A stretch of DNA of 64,000 nucleotides from Chryseobacterium arachidis (GTDB lineage: Bacteria; Bacteroidota; Bacteroidia; Flavobacteriales; Weeksellaceae). The stretch lies in the NCBI RefSeq assembly GCF_900129245.1, contig NZ_FQUT01000003.1, positions 434,001-498,000 of the forward strand. The letters run 5' to 3'. Position 1 is the stretch's first letter, and every line of letters begins with the position of its first letter. The position numbers and the translations under genes were made by a program. Under the pieces are notes generated by a model. That model did no database searches. It was not told where the DNA came from and saw only the letters and a program-made list of their open reading frames with translations. Positions 42,901 through 50,665 of the stretch are shown here, piece after piece.

Positions 42901-43427
42901 TTGTAAAGTTCAGCAATTTCCTGCTTAGACAGCCTGTCTTCATTCATAGAGCAAAGAAATCCTTCATTGCTCTTATCAGTTTTAGGGTGCACACCATAAA
43001 CCGTTTTGTCTTTGTCAGCCGGCTCAACAAATTCATATTTCCCGTCTTTGATAATCATCGACTGGAAATCACCCGGAGCCAAACTGAATCTCAGGTATTT
43101 CCCAGGATCATCAATCCCGCGACCTACATAAGATCCTAACTGATATTGATTTGCCAGTTCTTTAACCACCACAGGGAGGCTATAGACTGCAAATTTTTCA
43201 ATTTTCCCATCTAAAGTTGGCAAAGCTATCGTTACGGGTTTTGCGTTTTTTCCCGTTTCCTGAGCATTAGCCAATTGAGACTTTAGTAAAGAAATGTCCA
43301 AAGAGTAATAGTTCTTAATGTCAGAACTTACTCTGGTTTTTTCTCCCCTGAATGTTGTCGGACTCCATTGTGCACTGGTTATCGCAAACAGAAAGAGGAA
43401 AAAGAAAGAAGTAAAATTTTTCTTCAT
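36972..43427 (-). CDS. Giant secreted reprolysin-type metalloprotease with FnIII/GEVEDY repeats and T9SS tail, 2151 aa
   Basis: A signal peptide (about 1-19) and propeptide precede a zinc metalloprotease domain with HEIGHQLGANHTF (about 344-356) and a Met-turn GSTIMGYAG. Then come about seven fibronectin type III modules and five about 140-residue GEVEDY modules (each ending GEVEDYAV or similar), in alternating units, and an ending 'ILIYPNPVSTVLYVKNIS' that is a T9SS type A sorting domain. It should be exported across the outer membrane and digest extracellular or host proteins, with the repeats binding surfaces. A smaller paralogue lies immediately upstream. Confidence 0.9.
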   Translation of the reverse strand: MKKNFTSFFFLFLFAITSAQWSPTTFRGEKTRVSSDIKNYYSLDISLLKSQLANAQETGKNAKPVTIALPTLDGKIEKFAVYSLPVVVKELANQYQLGSYVGRGIDDPGKYLRFSLAPGDFQSMIIKDGKYEFVEPADKDKTVYGVHPKTDKSNEGFLCSMNEDRLSKQEIAELYKAGKNFANQTTDFAKSSDKKFRTMRLAMSVTGEYTQYFGGTVAGALTAINATLTRVNGVFEKDFALRLLLQNYPGVIYSDPATDPYSPAAQMNNWNLQLQQTLTTNVGNANYDIGHLFGASGGGGNAGCIGCVCVNPANSTATQKGSGYTSPADGIPQGDNFDIDYVAHEIGHQLGANHTFSHGLESAGVNVEPGSGSTIMGYAGITGANTDVQPHSDAYFHAVSINQVQNNLVSKTCDIETTINNNPPVIAALSTYNIPKGTAFVLTASATDPENDPLTYCWEQVDNATVTINKNNLGSTASGATFRSFSPTTSPTRYFPKLSSVLAGVLNNSNNGWEAVSTVARNTNFRVTVRDNNPAADQQQTQFANQQIVVGNDGPFKVTTTAAYNNGPTNITWDVVNTTAAPYNVANVKIDYTADNGVTWTVLSASTPNDGNESINITGLTVGATIKIRVSAIGNVFYAIGTATVASLLNCTGVAPTGIVVSAITQTTATVTWTATANSTYVIRYRPVGSATWITVNSTGNSVNLTGLSDGIQYEVQVSTVCSGVQGPFSASTNFTTLGLTYCTQTSSNFSSEYISNVTVTPVGAPVMSNNSAGSTYTDYTNTPSALVNLVIGSTGNTVSVTKFFPFSIWSEAVSVWIDFNRNGVFEASERVMNSPSSTTTPVSATFDVPATAYNGPATTRMRVVMQYNATPVICTSFSDGEVEDYAVKLIQPIPCTSNAPLNLSVSNITATSAYVMWDPAIGATYILQYRPLGSTTWTTVPLTTSAYTINGLTESTQYEVQVAYVCSGTTGTFTAPYPFTTPAVTYCNITATTNNNGYISNVTIAPTNSYIMSNNSLANSYTNYSPDPAKLVTLVRNSTNNSISIAKSWLTTTQSSLAVGAWIDFNRNGIFETGERVVSTTASTTTPITATFTVPATSYNGPLTLRMRVIVSTSTITDPCATVANGEIEDYAVRIIDLAPCTTAAPSPIVVSNVTASTASVSWINATGATYTLRYRTGTGAWIVIANATNPYTIINLNASTTYEVQVATICGGTTGPWSSSVNFTTPTSTYCTPTTTSVTNGYINNITVTGTATPMMTNNSGPSTYTDYSNDNTKIITLARNSTGNVLSVGRTITSGTYSTYAWLDLNGDGVFNNNPIGTGAGERVMALGYSSTTPVTATFAVPASAYSGTNKVKMRIIVYYYTPTDACSPLTSDGEVEDYQVRFIDIQPCTTAAPSGITLTNVGATTATVSWISSTGATYLVRWRTTNPVGTWITSPVVNGNTYNITGLTEQTAYEVQVATICGGTQGPWSTSTPFTTTPITYCSMTGTGTTDFISNVTMTSVNPGIPPMSNTSVQTNYISYTTPATLVNLEIGSVGNKISVAKGWSGTAQSDAVSAWIDFNRNGVFETSEQIMASAASATSPVTALFNVPNNAYNGPLTTTMRVVLKRSSAPVMCQNAVNGEVEDYAVRLRPCSTAVPTNLAFNTITHTSANVTWTVPTGALTFIVRYRVAGTTAWTDVVASTLTANPPLALTGLTPATTYEVQIATSCGTAAGTYTATQTFTTRCDPTPPNVTIGTVTTNSAVINWAPVAASSTYVIRYRIVGSGAGGWITINVTTPPLNTYTITGLSPYTTYEVQVANKCNGETTVNPWSNPKVFTTERTCELPPPGLTITNLTPTTAVVTWTPFPGATYILRYRKVGIPSWTTVTSNTNTITLTGLIELTQYEMQVANVCSGTPGNYTLPYFFTTPTIVYCQMHSTTGTSEYISKVTVTPNGKAEMTNPSLASNYTDYTGVTNKFIELIQGSANNKITIDKKLTGNAKAGVAVWIDFNRNGYFDIDERILVASPSADATATGTFTVPADAFVSLTDYKYVVMRVAMSKDAIPVNCTNFANGEVEDYTVRISKLPVPNPINQTDILIYPNPVSTVLYVKNISKKASYKIYSASGQLVSNGIILNNKIDVHALINGVYVIDIMDGDTISVQKKFIKE

Positions 43428-43456
43428 AACTTTCTCAATATATTATATTAATTATA

Positions 43457-43464
43457 CAAATCTA
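43457..43464 (-). promoter_or_regulatory. -7 box of the 2151-aa protease gene
   Basis: CAAATCTA reads TAGATTTG on the minus strand, 30 bp before the start codon. Confidence 0.5.
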
Positions 43465-43679
43465 ATCATTTTTTATTATTAAATTATAAATATAAATATT
43501 TTTTTCATACCAATTTCATAACAAAATCAATCAAGTGTTTAAAATAAGTAAATAAAAGATAAAATATCAGTTTTTATAAATCTTAACAGTATTTTTTGTT
43601 TTATAAAGCCTGCTAAAAAGTGAAATTATCTTTTAAGAAAGATCTATTGTCTCGAATTGTACTTTTAATTCATGGGCAA
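43465..43679. other. Spacer between the two reprolysin-like genes
   Basis: About 215 bp of AT-rich DNA within the 306-bp gap, with no gene or clear motif; the terminator of the upstream gene follows at 43680. Confidence 0.5.
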
Positions 43680-43713
43680 AAAAAAATCCCCAGGTAAACC
43701 TGAGGATCTTTTT
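43680..43713 (-). terminator. Terminator after the 996-aa protease gene
   Basis: On the minus strand ATCCTCAGG and CCTGGGGAT pair (one G-U), followed by a run of eight T, 21 bp after the stop. Confidence 0.75.
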
Positions 43714-43733
43714 ATATAATAATGTTGTATATA

Positions 43734-46724
43734 TTATTTCTTGATGAATTTAGAAGTGAATGCTTCTCTTCCTTTATCTTCAATTGTAATTACGTATCCA
43801 CCTTTAATTAATTCAGAAACGTTAATTTTTCCGTCATTAATATTTCCTTGTCTTACTAACTGTCCAGCAGCGCTGTAAATCTTGTAAGCCGCTTTTTCAG
43901 AAACTTTAGTTACATTTAAAATATCTGATACTGGGTTTGGATAGATTTGGATACCATTATTCTTAGGACCTGTTACATCATTAGTCGCTAATTGAATTTC
44001 AGAAACTACAACGTTATAATCTTCGTATTCTCCATAAGTATTAACTGTTCCACAAGATGAATTATGAATATAACCAGATTGTTGATAATACAGCAATCCA
44101 ATTCTCATTCTAAGCCCCAGCCCTGACACAGCAGTTGAAGGTACAGTGAAAGATGATGTTACAGGATTAGCTGTTACCGTGTTTGCACTTTGCATAATTC
44201 TTTCAGAATCTTCAAATGTTCCGTTTCTGTTAAAATCAATCCAAGCCGTGATCATTTCTGGAACCGCAGTACTAGACCATCCTTTTGTAACAGATAAAGT
44301 ATATTGAGAACCTTTAACCAAATTTACCTGAAGCGCAGGGTTGGCTACATAGCTAGTATATGTACTTGGTCCCGAAGCATTAGTCATTGTACCTAAAGAT
44401 ACGCTTGCAATATGATCATCTGTAGCATTTGTTGTAGCAACCGCACAATAAGCACCCAATGCTAGCGTAGTGAAATTAACAGAAGATGAGAAAGTACCAG
44501 TCGTCCCAGAACAAACTGTTGCAACTTGAACCTCGTAAGCTGTTCCATCCGGAAGGTTAGACAGCGTAACATTTAAAGCACTTGTATTAATAGTCGTCCA
44601 AACTGTTTCTGATACCTTTTTGTATCTTACAACATATGTAGCGTTAGCAACAGGTGCCCAGCTAATATTTGCTGAACTTGTTGTTATACCATTAGCCGTT
44701 ATTGAAGTCGGTGCATTACCGTTACATGGAGCAAAAACAGTAACATTTACAGCTTTAACAGCATAAAATACGTTACCTATTGCAGAAATTCTAACTTTAA
44801 TAGTCTGGCCGTTTAACGAAGAAGGAATTGTAACACTTTCAGAACCATCATTAGGTGTTGATGCTGCTAAAATCGTCCAAGAAGTCCCGTTATCCGTTGT
44901 ATAATCAATTTTAACATTAGCTACATTATAAGGAGCAGCGTTAGTACTAGCAACATCCCATGAGAATACTGTAGGAGCAGTACTATCTGCAAACTGAGTA
45001 TTTATTTTAAAAGGACCATTGTTTCCAACAACAATCTGCTGCACTTTAGAACTTGTCTGTTGTTGAGTAATATCAGAATTATTATCTCTTACTGTAACAG
45101 CAAAGTTTGTAGTTCTCGCAACTTGAGAAACTGACTCCCAAGTATTATTACTGTTATCTAAAAATCCGTTTAACACAGATTCTAATTTAGGAAAATAACG
45201 AGTTGGGCTTGAAGTTGGACTTAAAGATCTAAACGTTGCCCCAGTTGCCGTTGTTCCTATATTAGTTTTATTAATAACAACATTGGTATTATCTACCTCT
45301 TCCCAAGTATAAGTCATCGGATCATTTTCTGGATCCGTTGCAGAAGCTGTTAACACAAACGCAGTTCCTTTAGGAATATTATATGTCGGTAAATCTGCAA
45401 TCACTGGTGGATTGTTATTTACAGAAACCTCTGTATCACAAGTTTTACTGATTAAGTTAGTCTGTACCTGATCAATACTTCCTTTAAAGAAATAAGGATC
45501 TGAATGAGGCTGGACATCTGTCGTAGATCCTGTAATTCCGGCATAAGCCATGATCGTAGAACCTGACCCCGGTTCCATTTGAACAGGACTTCCCTGCATC
45601 GTGTGAGCAAAAGTATGATTCGCTCCCAATTGGTGACCTAATTCGTGAGCTACATAATCGATATCAAAATTATCTCCTGAAGGAGGATTGGCTGCAGATG
45701 GATTCACAGTTCCAGTAGCCGGAGAAGTGATTCCTGAGCCTTTACCATAACCTACTACTGGATCATAACCTGTTCCAACCGGACTCATACATACACAACC
45801 GATACATCCTGCATTTCCACCTCCTCCAGAAGCTCCGAATAAGTGACCAATATCATAATTAGCCTGACCAACATTTGCCGCTAATATATCTCTAAGAGAC
45901 GTATTCCATGTACCTGGTGGCTGCGAAGGGTTTGTTACAGTATCATAAGGATCCGATGCCGCATCTGGATAAACAAGATCCGGATAGCTTAATACATTTA
46001 AATGTAGTGCAAAATCTTTCTCAAAAACTGCATTTACTCTTGTAATTGTTGCATTAATCTGAGCTAGAGCCCCTGGAACTCCTCCAAAAAATTGTGTATA
46101 TTCTCCGGTAGTAGAAAGAACCAATCTTAAAGTTCTGTACTTTTTATCAGAATTCTTAGAAAAATCTGTAGGTTGATTAGTAAAAGAGCTACCAGCCTTC
46201 AACATTTGATTGATCTGCTGTTGTGCAGCGGGACCTTCTTCTGTAGAGCAGAAAAATCCATTTTCATTTTTTACAGTCTTCGGATGTACAGCATAGATTG
46301 TTTTATCTGCCTTTGATGGTTCTATGAATTCGTATTGACCATTATTCATAATCATAGACTGGAAATCATTAGGAGCCACCGAAAATCTAAGATATTTTGT
46401 AGGATCATCTATTCCTACTCCCGCATACGAACCAAGTTCATACTTGTCTGCAAGGTCTTTTGCCATTACAGGGAAGCTATACACTGCAAATCGTTCTATT
46501 TTCCCACTTAGAGTAGGTAATGAGATTTCAACAGGTTTAGCATTTTGCCCCATTTCTTGAGCGTTTTTAAGCTGGCTTCTAATCTGATTAATATCCAACT
46601 TGTAATAATTCCGCTCGAGAGAAAGTTCCATTTTAGAACTTCTCTTTGGTGCGGTTGGCGTCCACTGCGCAAATGCAGTTCCCCCCATAACCCCACACAT
46701 CAAAAGAGTAATAAGTTTCTTCAT
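43734..46724 (-). CDS. Reprolysin-type secreted metalloprotease, T9SS, 996 aa
   Basis: A smaller paralogue of the downstream gene: signal peptide MKKLITLLMCGVMGGTAFAQ, propeptide, zinc site HELGHQLGANHTF with Met-turn GSTIMAYAG, a 'CIGCVCMSP' cysteine loop, one FnIII module (about 670-760), one GEYEDY module and a T9SS tail ending 'IQIYPNPVSDILNVTKVS'. ATG 46724 is chosen because the longer frame (46748) would put 8 residues before the signal peptide. The two genes probably arose by duplication, the downstream one expanding its repeats. Confidence 0.9.
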   Translation of the reverse strand: MKKLITLLMCGVMGGTAFAQWTPTAPKRSSKMELSLERNYYKLDINQIRSQLKNAQEMGQNAKPVEISLPTLSGKIERFAVYSFPVMAKDLADKYELGSYAGVGIDDPTKYLRFSVAPNDFQSMIMNNGQYEFIEPSKADKTIYAVHPKTVKNENGFFCSTEEGPAAQQQINQMLKAGSSFTNQPTDFSKNSDKKYRTLRLVLSTTGEYTQFFGGVPGALAQINATITRVNAVFEKDFALHLNVLSYPDLVYPDAASDPYDTVTNPSQPPGTWNTSLRDILAANVGQANYDIGHLFGASGGGGNAGCIGCVCMSPVGTGYDPVVGYGKGSGITSPATGTVNPSAANPPSGDNFDIDYVAHELGHQLGANHTFAHTMQGSPVQMEPGSGSTIMAYAGITGSTTDVQPHSDPYFFKGSIDQVQTNLISKTCDTEVSVNNNPPVIADLPTYNIPKGTAFVLTASATDPENDPMTYTWEEVDNTNVVINKTNIGTTATGATFRSLSPTSSPTRYFPKLESVLNGFLDNSNNTWESVSQVARTTNFAVTVRDNNSDITQQQTSSKVQQIVVGNNGPFKINTQFADSTAPTVFSWDVASTNAAPYNVANVKIDYTTDNGTSWTILAASTPNDGSESVTIPSSLNGQTIKVRISAIGNVFYAVKAVNVTVFAPCNGNAPTSITANGITTSSANISWAPVANATYVVRYKKVSETVWTTINTSALNVTLSNLPDGTAYEVQVATVCSGTTGTFSSSVNFTTLALGAYCAVATTNATDDHIASVSLGTMTNASGPSTYTSYVANPALQVNLVKGSQYTLSVTKGWSSTAVPEMITAWIDFNRNGTFEDSERIMQSANTVTANPVTSSFTVPSTAVSGLGLRMRIGLLYYQQSGYIHNSSCGTVNTYGEYEDYNVVVSEIQLATNDVTGPKNNGIQIYPNPVSDILNVTKVSEKAAYKIYSAAGQLVRQGNINDGKINVSELIKGGYVITIEDKGREAFTSKFIKK

Positions 46725-46745
46725 GCTTTCAATTAATTTACGCGC

Positions 46746-46753
46746 CAAATATA
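46746..46753 (-). promoter_or_regulatory. -7 box of the 996-aa protease gene
   Basis: CAAATATA reads TATATTTG on the minus strand, 22 bp before the chosen start, which supports that start over the upstream in-frame ATG. Confidence 0.55.
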
Positions 46754-46835
46754 GGAATTTTCATTGACGAAATATCACATTTTCATAGTATTTAATAAAA
46801 ATAAAATTATTTTTTACTACATACCTATAAAAAAC

Positions 46836-46866
46836 AAATAATCCTCAGTTAAACTGAGGATTATTT
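46836..46866 (-). terminator. Terminator after the M43 protease gene
   Basis: AAATAATCCTCAG (46836-46848) and CTGAGGATTATTT (46854-46866) form a 13-bp perfect stem with a 5-nt loop. Confidence 0.8.
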
Positions 46867-46894
46867 TATCATTTAAAATTCGATGAATTTAATA

Positions 46895-48904
46895 TTATTT
46901 TTTGATGAATTTAATACTTTCAGAAATATTATTATCCTTAATAGTAATAATATAAGTACCTTTCACTAAATCAGCAACTCTTACTTGGTTGTTATCAATT
47001 GTTCCCGCTTTTACAATTTGTCCAACAGCATTGTGAATTTCAAATTTAGCTTTGTTTGAAACTTTAGTAATATTCAAAACATCATTAGCCGGATTAGGAT
47101 AAAGACTAAATGTTTGTTTATTTTTTACTTCAGTTGTTGCCAATACAATTGCAGGAATAACTTTGAAAGTTCTTGTCTGGGTTGTCGTAAATTCGTTTCC
47201 AGATACAACAACATTACCTGTTGAGTTTTTAATAGTATATCCACCTCCATATTCGTAAATGCCATCATCTTCACTGTCATTAATTGTAAATGTATAACAG
47301 TCATCAATCGGAAGTGTCCAGTTTTGTGTAATTAAAGGAGGAAAATTAGGTAAAGTATCTGTGTAAGGACCTCCACTATATAATGTTGTTCCCACACTAT
47401 TTTTTAGAGTCCAAGTAGTTTCTGAGCCCCAATAATCTCTTTGTAATTCAAATGTAAAGTTAGTATTTGATGAAGGAATGGTATTTCCAATAATAACAGT
47501 AGCTGAATTATTTCCTGCTCTTTGATCAGCACCACCATTTACAGATGTAATCTGGGCAGTAATGCTCCCTTGAGAAGCACCTGTAGGAATATTAATCATA
47601 GCATATTTATTTTGAGCTAAATTCCCTGTCCAATTTATTGTCTGGGCCGCACCTCCATTAGTAGAATATGAAATAACTGCTGATGTTAGTGCACTCGTCC
47701 CTCTATTGTATAACATATATTGTACAGTAATATTTGATACATTCCCACAAGATGATTGACTGCAACTTCTTTCTGGCTTTAATTCTGCATCATTAGAAAA
47801 TAAAGGTATTGGCTGATCAGCAATTGAAGTCTTCAATTCCATTCTTCTTGGAGAATTATTCATTACAGCTGTAATTCTTTCTTTCTGATTAATAGTGAAA
47901 ATGTTCATACATGCATCATTCGTATAATCCATATAATTTTGAACCATTTCATAAATTGCCGGATCATCGCAACTTTCAATCGTTGTAGGACATCCGCCAT
48001 TAGCATCATGTGCAGTCGGAGTATCAGCGCAATAATCTGTACCACAAGTGTCATCACCCCAAATATGTCTTAATCCTAAGAAGTGACCAACTTCGTGAGT
48101 CATTGTTCTTCCTTTATCATAAGGTGCACCTAAAAAGAATCCCGTACCATAATCGCTACTTCCAAAAGTCGAAAAATTAGCTACAACCCCATCAGTGTTA
48201 GCATATCCTCCATTGACATCTAAACCTGGTAAAGCAGAGTTTGATGGAAACTGGGCATATCCTAACAATGAACTATCGGAAAAATTTACACTCCACATAT
48301 TCATATATTTGGTAGGATCCCAAATTGTTAGAGGTTTTACATAATCATCAATCGCTGTCGTAGCCCACGATAATTGACAAAGATTTACACGATCTATACC
48401 ATCAGTTGGATTTCCGTTAGGATCCACTTTTGCTAATGCAAACTGAATCATTGTATCCGCACCTACAGGGTTATTATTAAATCCTGGTGTTGAAGCCATT
48501 CTTCTGAAATCATTGTTCATGACAGTAATCTGTGACTGTACCTGAGCATCCGTAATGTTAGGTGCACTTCCCAAAGCCTGACCACTATGGATAACATGCA
48601 CAACTACAGGAATAGTAATAACACCACCATTCTGTGATTTATTTATCCTTGCGCTTTCTATTAAAGGTGTAATCCATGCTTCAAACTGAGCATCTGTCAT
48701 TCTCTTCGGGTCTTGTTTCTGCAACATTGCTTCATATTCTGTAGAAGCACATCTGATAATCCCGTTCATCTTTCTTAAATCCTCTATCGTATATTTTTTA
48801 CCGAAGACAATTTTTTCCTCAGCACCTTTCTTCTGTGAGAAAACAGAACAGAAAAGCATCACAAAAAATAATAAAGGTAATTTAAAAGTAATTTTACAAT
48901 TCAT
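46895..48904 (-). CDS. M43-family (cytophagalysin-like) zinc metalloprotease, T9SS, 669 aa
   Basis: A signal peptide (about 1-23) is followed by a propeptide and the pappalysin/M43 catalytic domain: HEVGHFLGLRHIWGDDTC (about 273-290) with zinc ligands H, H and H, and the Met-turn NYMDYTND (about 327-334). Downstream are a beta-sandwich module with 'YMLYNRGTSA', a second about 130-residue module, and a T9SS type A tail 'FSLYPNPANDVLNITKVS'. It should be secreted and cut large proteins. A TATATTTG -7 box lies upstream. Confidence 0.9.
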   Translation of the reverse strand: MNCKITFKLPLLFFVMLFCSVFSQKKGAEEKIVFGKKYTIEDLRKMNGIIRCASTEYEAMLQKQDPKRMTDAQFEAWITPLIESARINKSQNGGVITIPVVVHVIHSGQALGSAPNITDAQVQSQITVMNNDFRRMASTPGFNNNPVGADTMIQFALAKVDPNGNPTDGIDRVNLCQLSWATTAIDDYVKPLTIWDPTKYMNMWSVNFSDSSLLGYAQFPSNSALPGLDVNGGYANTDGVVANFSTFGSSDYGTGFFLGAPYDKGRTMTHEVGHFLGLRHIWGDDTCGTDYCADTPTAHDANGGCPTTIESCDDPAIYEMVQNYMDYTNDACMNIFTINQKERITAVMNNSPRRMELKTSIADQPIPLFSNDAELKPERSCSQSSCGNVSNITVQYMLYNRGTSALTSAVISYSTNGGAAQTINWTGNLAQNKYAMINIPTGASQGSITAQITSVNGGADQRAGNNSATVIIGNTIPSSNTNFTFELQRDYWGSETTWTLKNSVGTTLYSGGPYTDTLPNFPPLITQNWTLPIDDCYTFTINDSEDDGIYEYGGGYTIKNSTGNVVVSGNEFTTTQTRTFKVIPAIVLATTEVKNKQTFSLYPNPANDVLNITKVSNKAKFEIHNAVGQIVKAGTIDNNQVRVADLVKGTYIITIKDNNISESIKFIKK

Positions 48905-48933
48905 AAAAGAGTATATTTTTAAATTATTTTTTG

Positions 48934-48941
48934 CAAATATA
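48934..48941 (-). promoter_or_regulatory. -7 box of the M43 protease gene
   Basis: CAAATATA reads TATATTTG on the minus strand, 30 bp before the start codon. Confidence 0.5.
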
Positions 48942-49009
48942 TTAGTTTTTGGTGTATTTTTTAGCTTTTACTACAATAATTTATATAGATTTACATAAAA
49001 ATAGATAAA

Positions 49010-49495
49010 ATGAAACAATCACGTATCTTATTAATATTATTAATTCTAACTATTATTAGTTGCAATTCTCAAAAAACAACAAATAACCAAACAAATAATT
49101 CAACTATATCAATAAAAAAACAAAAAATCGATAAAATAGAATTGAGGGAACAGACCAGAGGTACCAACCGAATAATTACATTCAGCTCCGGCTCGATAAT
49201 CACTTCTTTGAACGAAAATATTTCAAAATCAGAATTATCATCTTCAGATTGGGAAAATATGGTAAATCAGGCAAGCCTAATTGATCTTTTAAAGATGTCT
49301 TCTTATAACTCTCCTACAACAGGCAGATTTTCTGACAGAGCATTGTCTTCAACCATAATTATTACTTCCAACGGAAATACGTATGAATCTTCTGCTTTTG
49401 ATGCAGGAATCCCCCCAAAAGAATTGGATGGATTATATCAATTATTACATGGTAAAGCCGGAATAATAAAAAAAGCTAAACCAAAATTCCGTTAA
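49010..49495 (+). CDS. Small lipoprotein, 161 aa
   Basis: A lipoprotein signal (LLILLILTIISCNSQ, lipobox Cys about 19) precedes an Asn/Thr/Ser-rich linker and a compact domain (about 45-155) with 'IELREQTRGTNR...FSSGS' at its start. Similar proteins are common in Flavobacteria, but I recognise no function. It should sit in the inner or outer membrane facing the periplasm. The gene ends 4 bp into the convergent DUF6048 gene. Confidence 0.65.
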   Translation: MKQSRILLILLILTIISCNSQKTTNNQTNNSTISIKKQKIDKIELREQTRGTNRIITFSSGSIITSLNENISKSELSSSDWENMVNQASLIDLLKMSSYNSPTTGRFSDRALSSTIIITSNGNTYESSAFDAGIPPKELDGLYQLLHGKAGIIKKAKPKFR

Positions 49496-50151
49496 AACTT
49501 ATACGCCAGATTCCATGCGAATCCCATATTAAACTTCGAAGAACTTCTTCCAAAGCCAGGAACAATCATCGGTTGTATATCGTCTTGCTTGGTAGTATAC
49601 ACCATATATCTTGGCTGTAGATTGACATCAATATAAAAATTAGACTCAAACAGCTGAACGCGTCCTCCCAATGTTCCTTCCAACCAGTAAGAGGACTGAG
49701 TGGAGGACGGAAAAGCGATAGAAGAACTGCTTCCTCCATAACCACGAACCGGCACCGCCATATATTCCTGCGTATAAAAAGATCCACCTATTTTTCCACC
49801 CGCAAAAAAACCGTTGAATTCATTTTCGGGATCTTTTATCAGCATATAGAATGCTCCCAATTTTAAAAATGGGCCATTTGCTTTGGCATCATAGCCGTTT
49901 TTCTGATAAATATTGGATTCAAAACCGGCTTCAATAACTACATGAACATTGTCTTTTACCTTGGATGAAATAAAGCCCTGAAACAGCTGTCTGTCTGAAA
50001 AGAATGAAGCTCCGGTATTCAAAACATCAAAACCCACCATAAAATTGGGTTTATAGTTCCATTTTTCTCTTTTATCTTCTTTTTTCTCCTGAGCCAAAGC
50101 CAGAATACTGATTATACTAAAAAAGAAGGTATAGATTAGTCTTGTCTTCAT
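49492..50151 (-). CDS. DUF6048-like outer-membrane beta-barrel protein, 219 aa
   Basis: A signal peptide (about 1-20) is followed by an about 200-residue domain of alternating beta strands ending in Phe (AWNLAYKF), the usual last strand of outer-membrane barrels. It resembles DUF6048, which in Flavobacteriia is paired with DUF6452, as here. The start overlaps the end of the upstream gene by 35 bp, so they are likely translated together. Function unknown. Confidence 0.7.
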   Translation of the reverse strand: MKTRLIYTFFFSIISILALAQEKKEDKREKWNYKPNFMVGFDVLNTGASFFSDRQLFQGFISSKVKDNVHVVIEAGFESNIYQKNGYDAKANGPFLKLGAFYMLIKDPENEFNGFFAGGKIGGSFYTQEYMAVPVRGYGGSSSSIAFPSSTQSSYWLEGTLGGRVQLFESNFYIDVNLQPRYMVYTTKQDDIQPMIVPGFGRSSSKFNMGFAWNLAYKF

Positions 50152-50599
50152 TCTCTATAAAGTTTTGTCCGGCTTCTATGCTTTTCACCGGGGTTGTTGT
50201 TGCAGGGTCCAATACCGAATTCAGGTTTTCGTAGTTGAGTTTTATTCCACATCCGGGTGACACGTAAGTTGATCTCGTCGTATAGTTTACCCTCACTTTA
50301 GATTCTGCACCTTTAAGGGTTAATCTGAAATAAATATCCGTGTAAGGAGAGCTGTCTACCCTTAGAGGAATAACCCTAGAAGTGATGGCTGTCTGTTTTC
50401 CCAATTCTACTTTTCCCGAACCGTAATCTACCGCAACATACAGAGAATCTATAGTTTTCTCTTTACCGGTTTCAGCATTTCTGAAAGACACTTTCATTCT
50501 TGGAGTTCCCTCACCGCTTTCACAGATATCATCATCGCCGCCGCATGAAAACAGCAAGCCTAAAAAACAAATGGTTATGAGAAACTTTAAATATTTCAT
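50117..50599 (-). CDS. DUF6452-like lipoprotein, 160 aa
   Basis: ATG 50599 gives a normal lipoprotein signal (MKYLKFLITICFLGLLFSCGG, lipobox Cys). The mature part is a beta-rich domain (about 30-150). It overlaps the downstream barrel gene by 35 bp in another frame, a tight two-gene unit known in Flavobacteriia as DUF6452-DUF6048. Role unknown; an outer-membrane complex is plausible. It lies directly downstream of rlmD. Confidence 0.7.
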   Translation of the reverse strand: MKYLKFLITICFLGLLFSCGGDDDICESGEGTPRMKVSFRNAETGKEKTIDSLYVAVDYGSGKVELGKQTAITSRVIPLRVDSSPYTDIYFRLTLKGAESKVRVNYTTRSTYVSPGCGIKLNYENLNSVLDPATTTPVKSIEAGQNFIENEDKTNLYLLF

Positions 50600-50665
50600 C
50601 CGTATATTTTTATTGGTCAGTAAACTGACATTCATATTAAGATTTGATGGCCAAATTTAAATAAA

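Noticed and set aside
36972-43427. Tandem DNA repeats as a satellite or phage structure
   Set aside because: The repeats are in frame and encode FnIII and GEVEDY modules of one protein.
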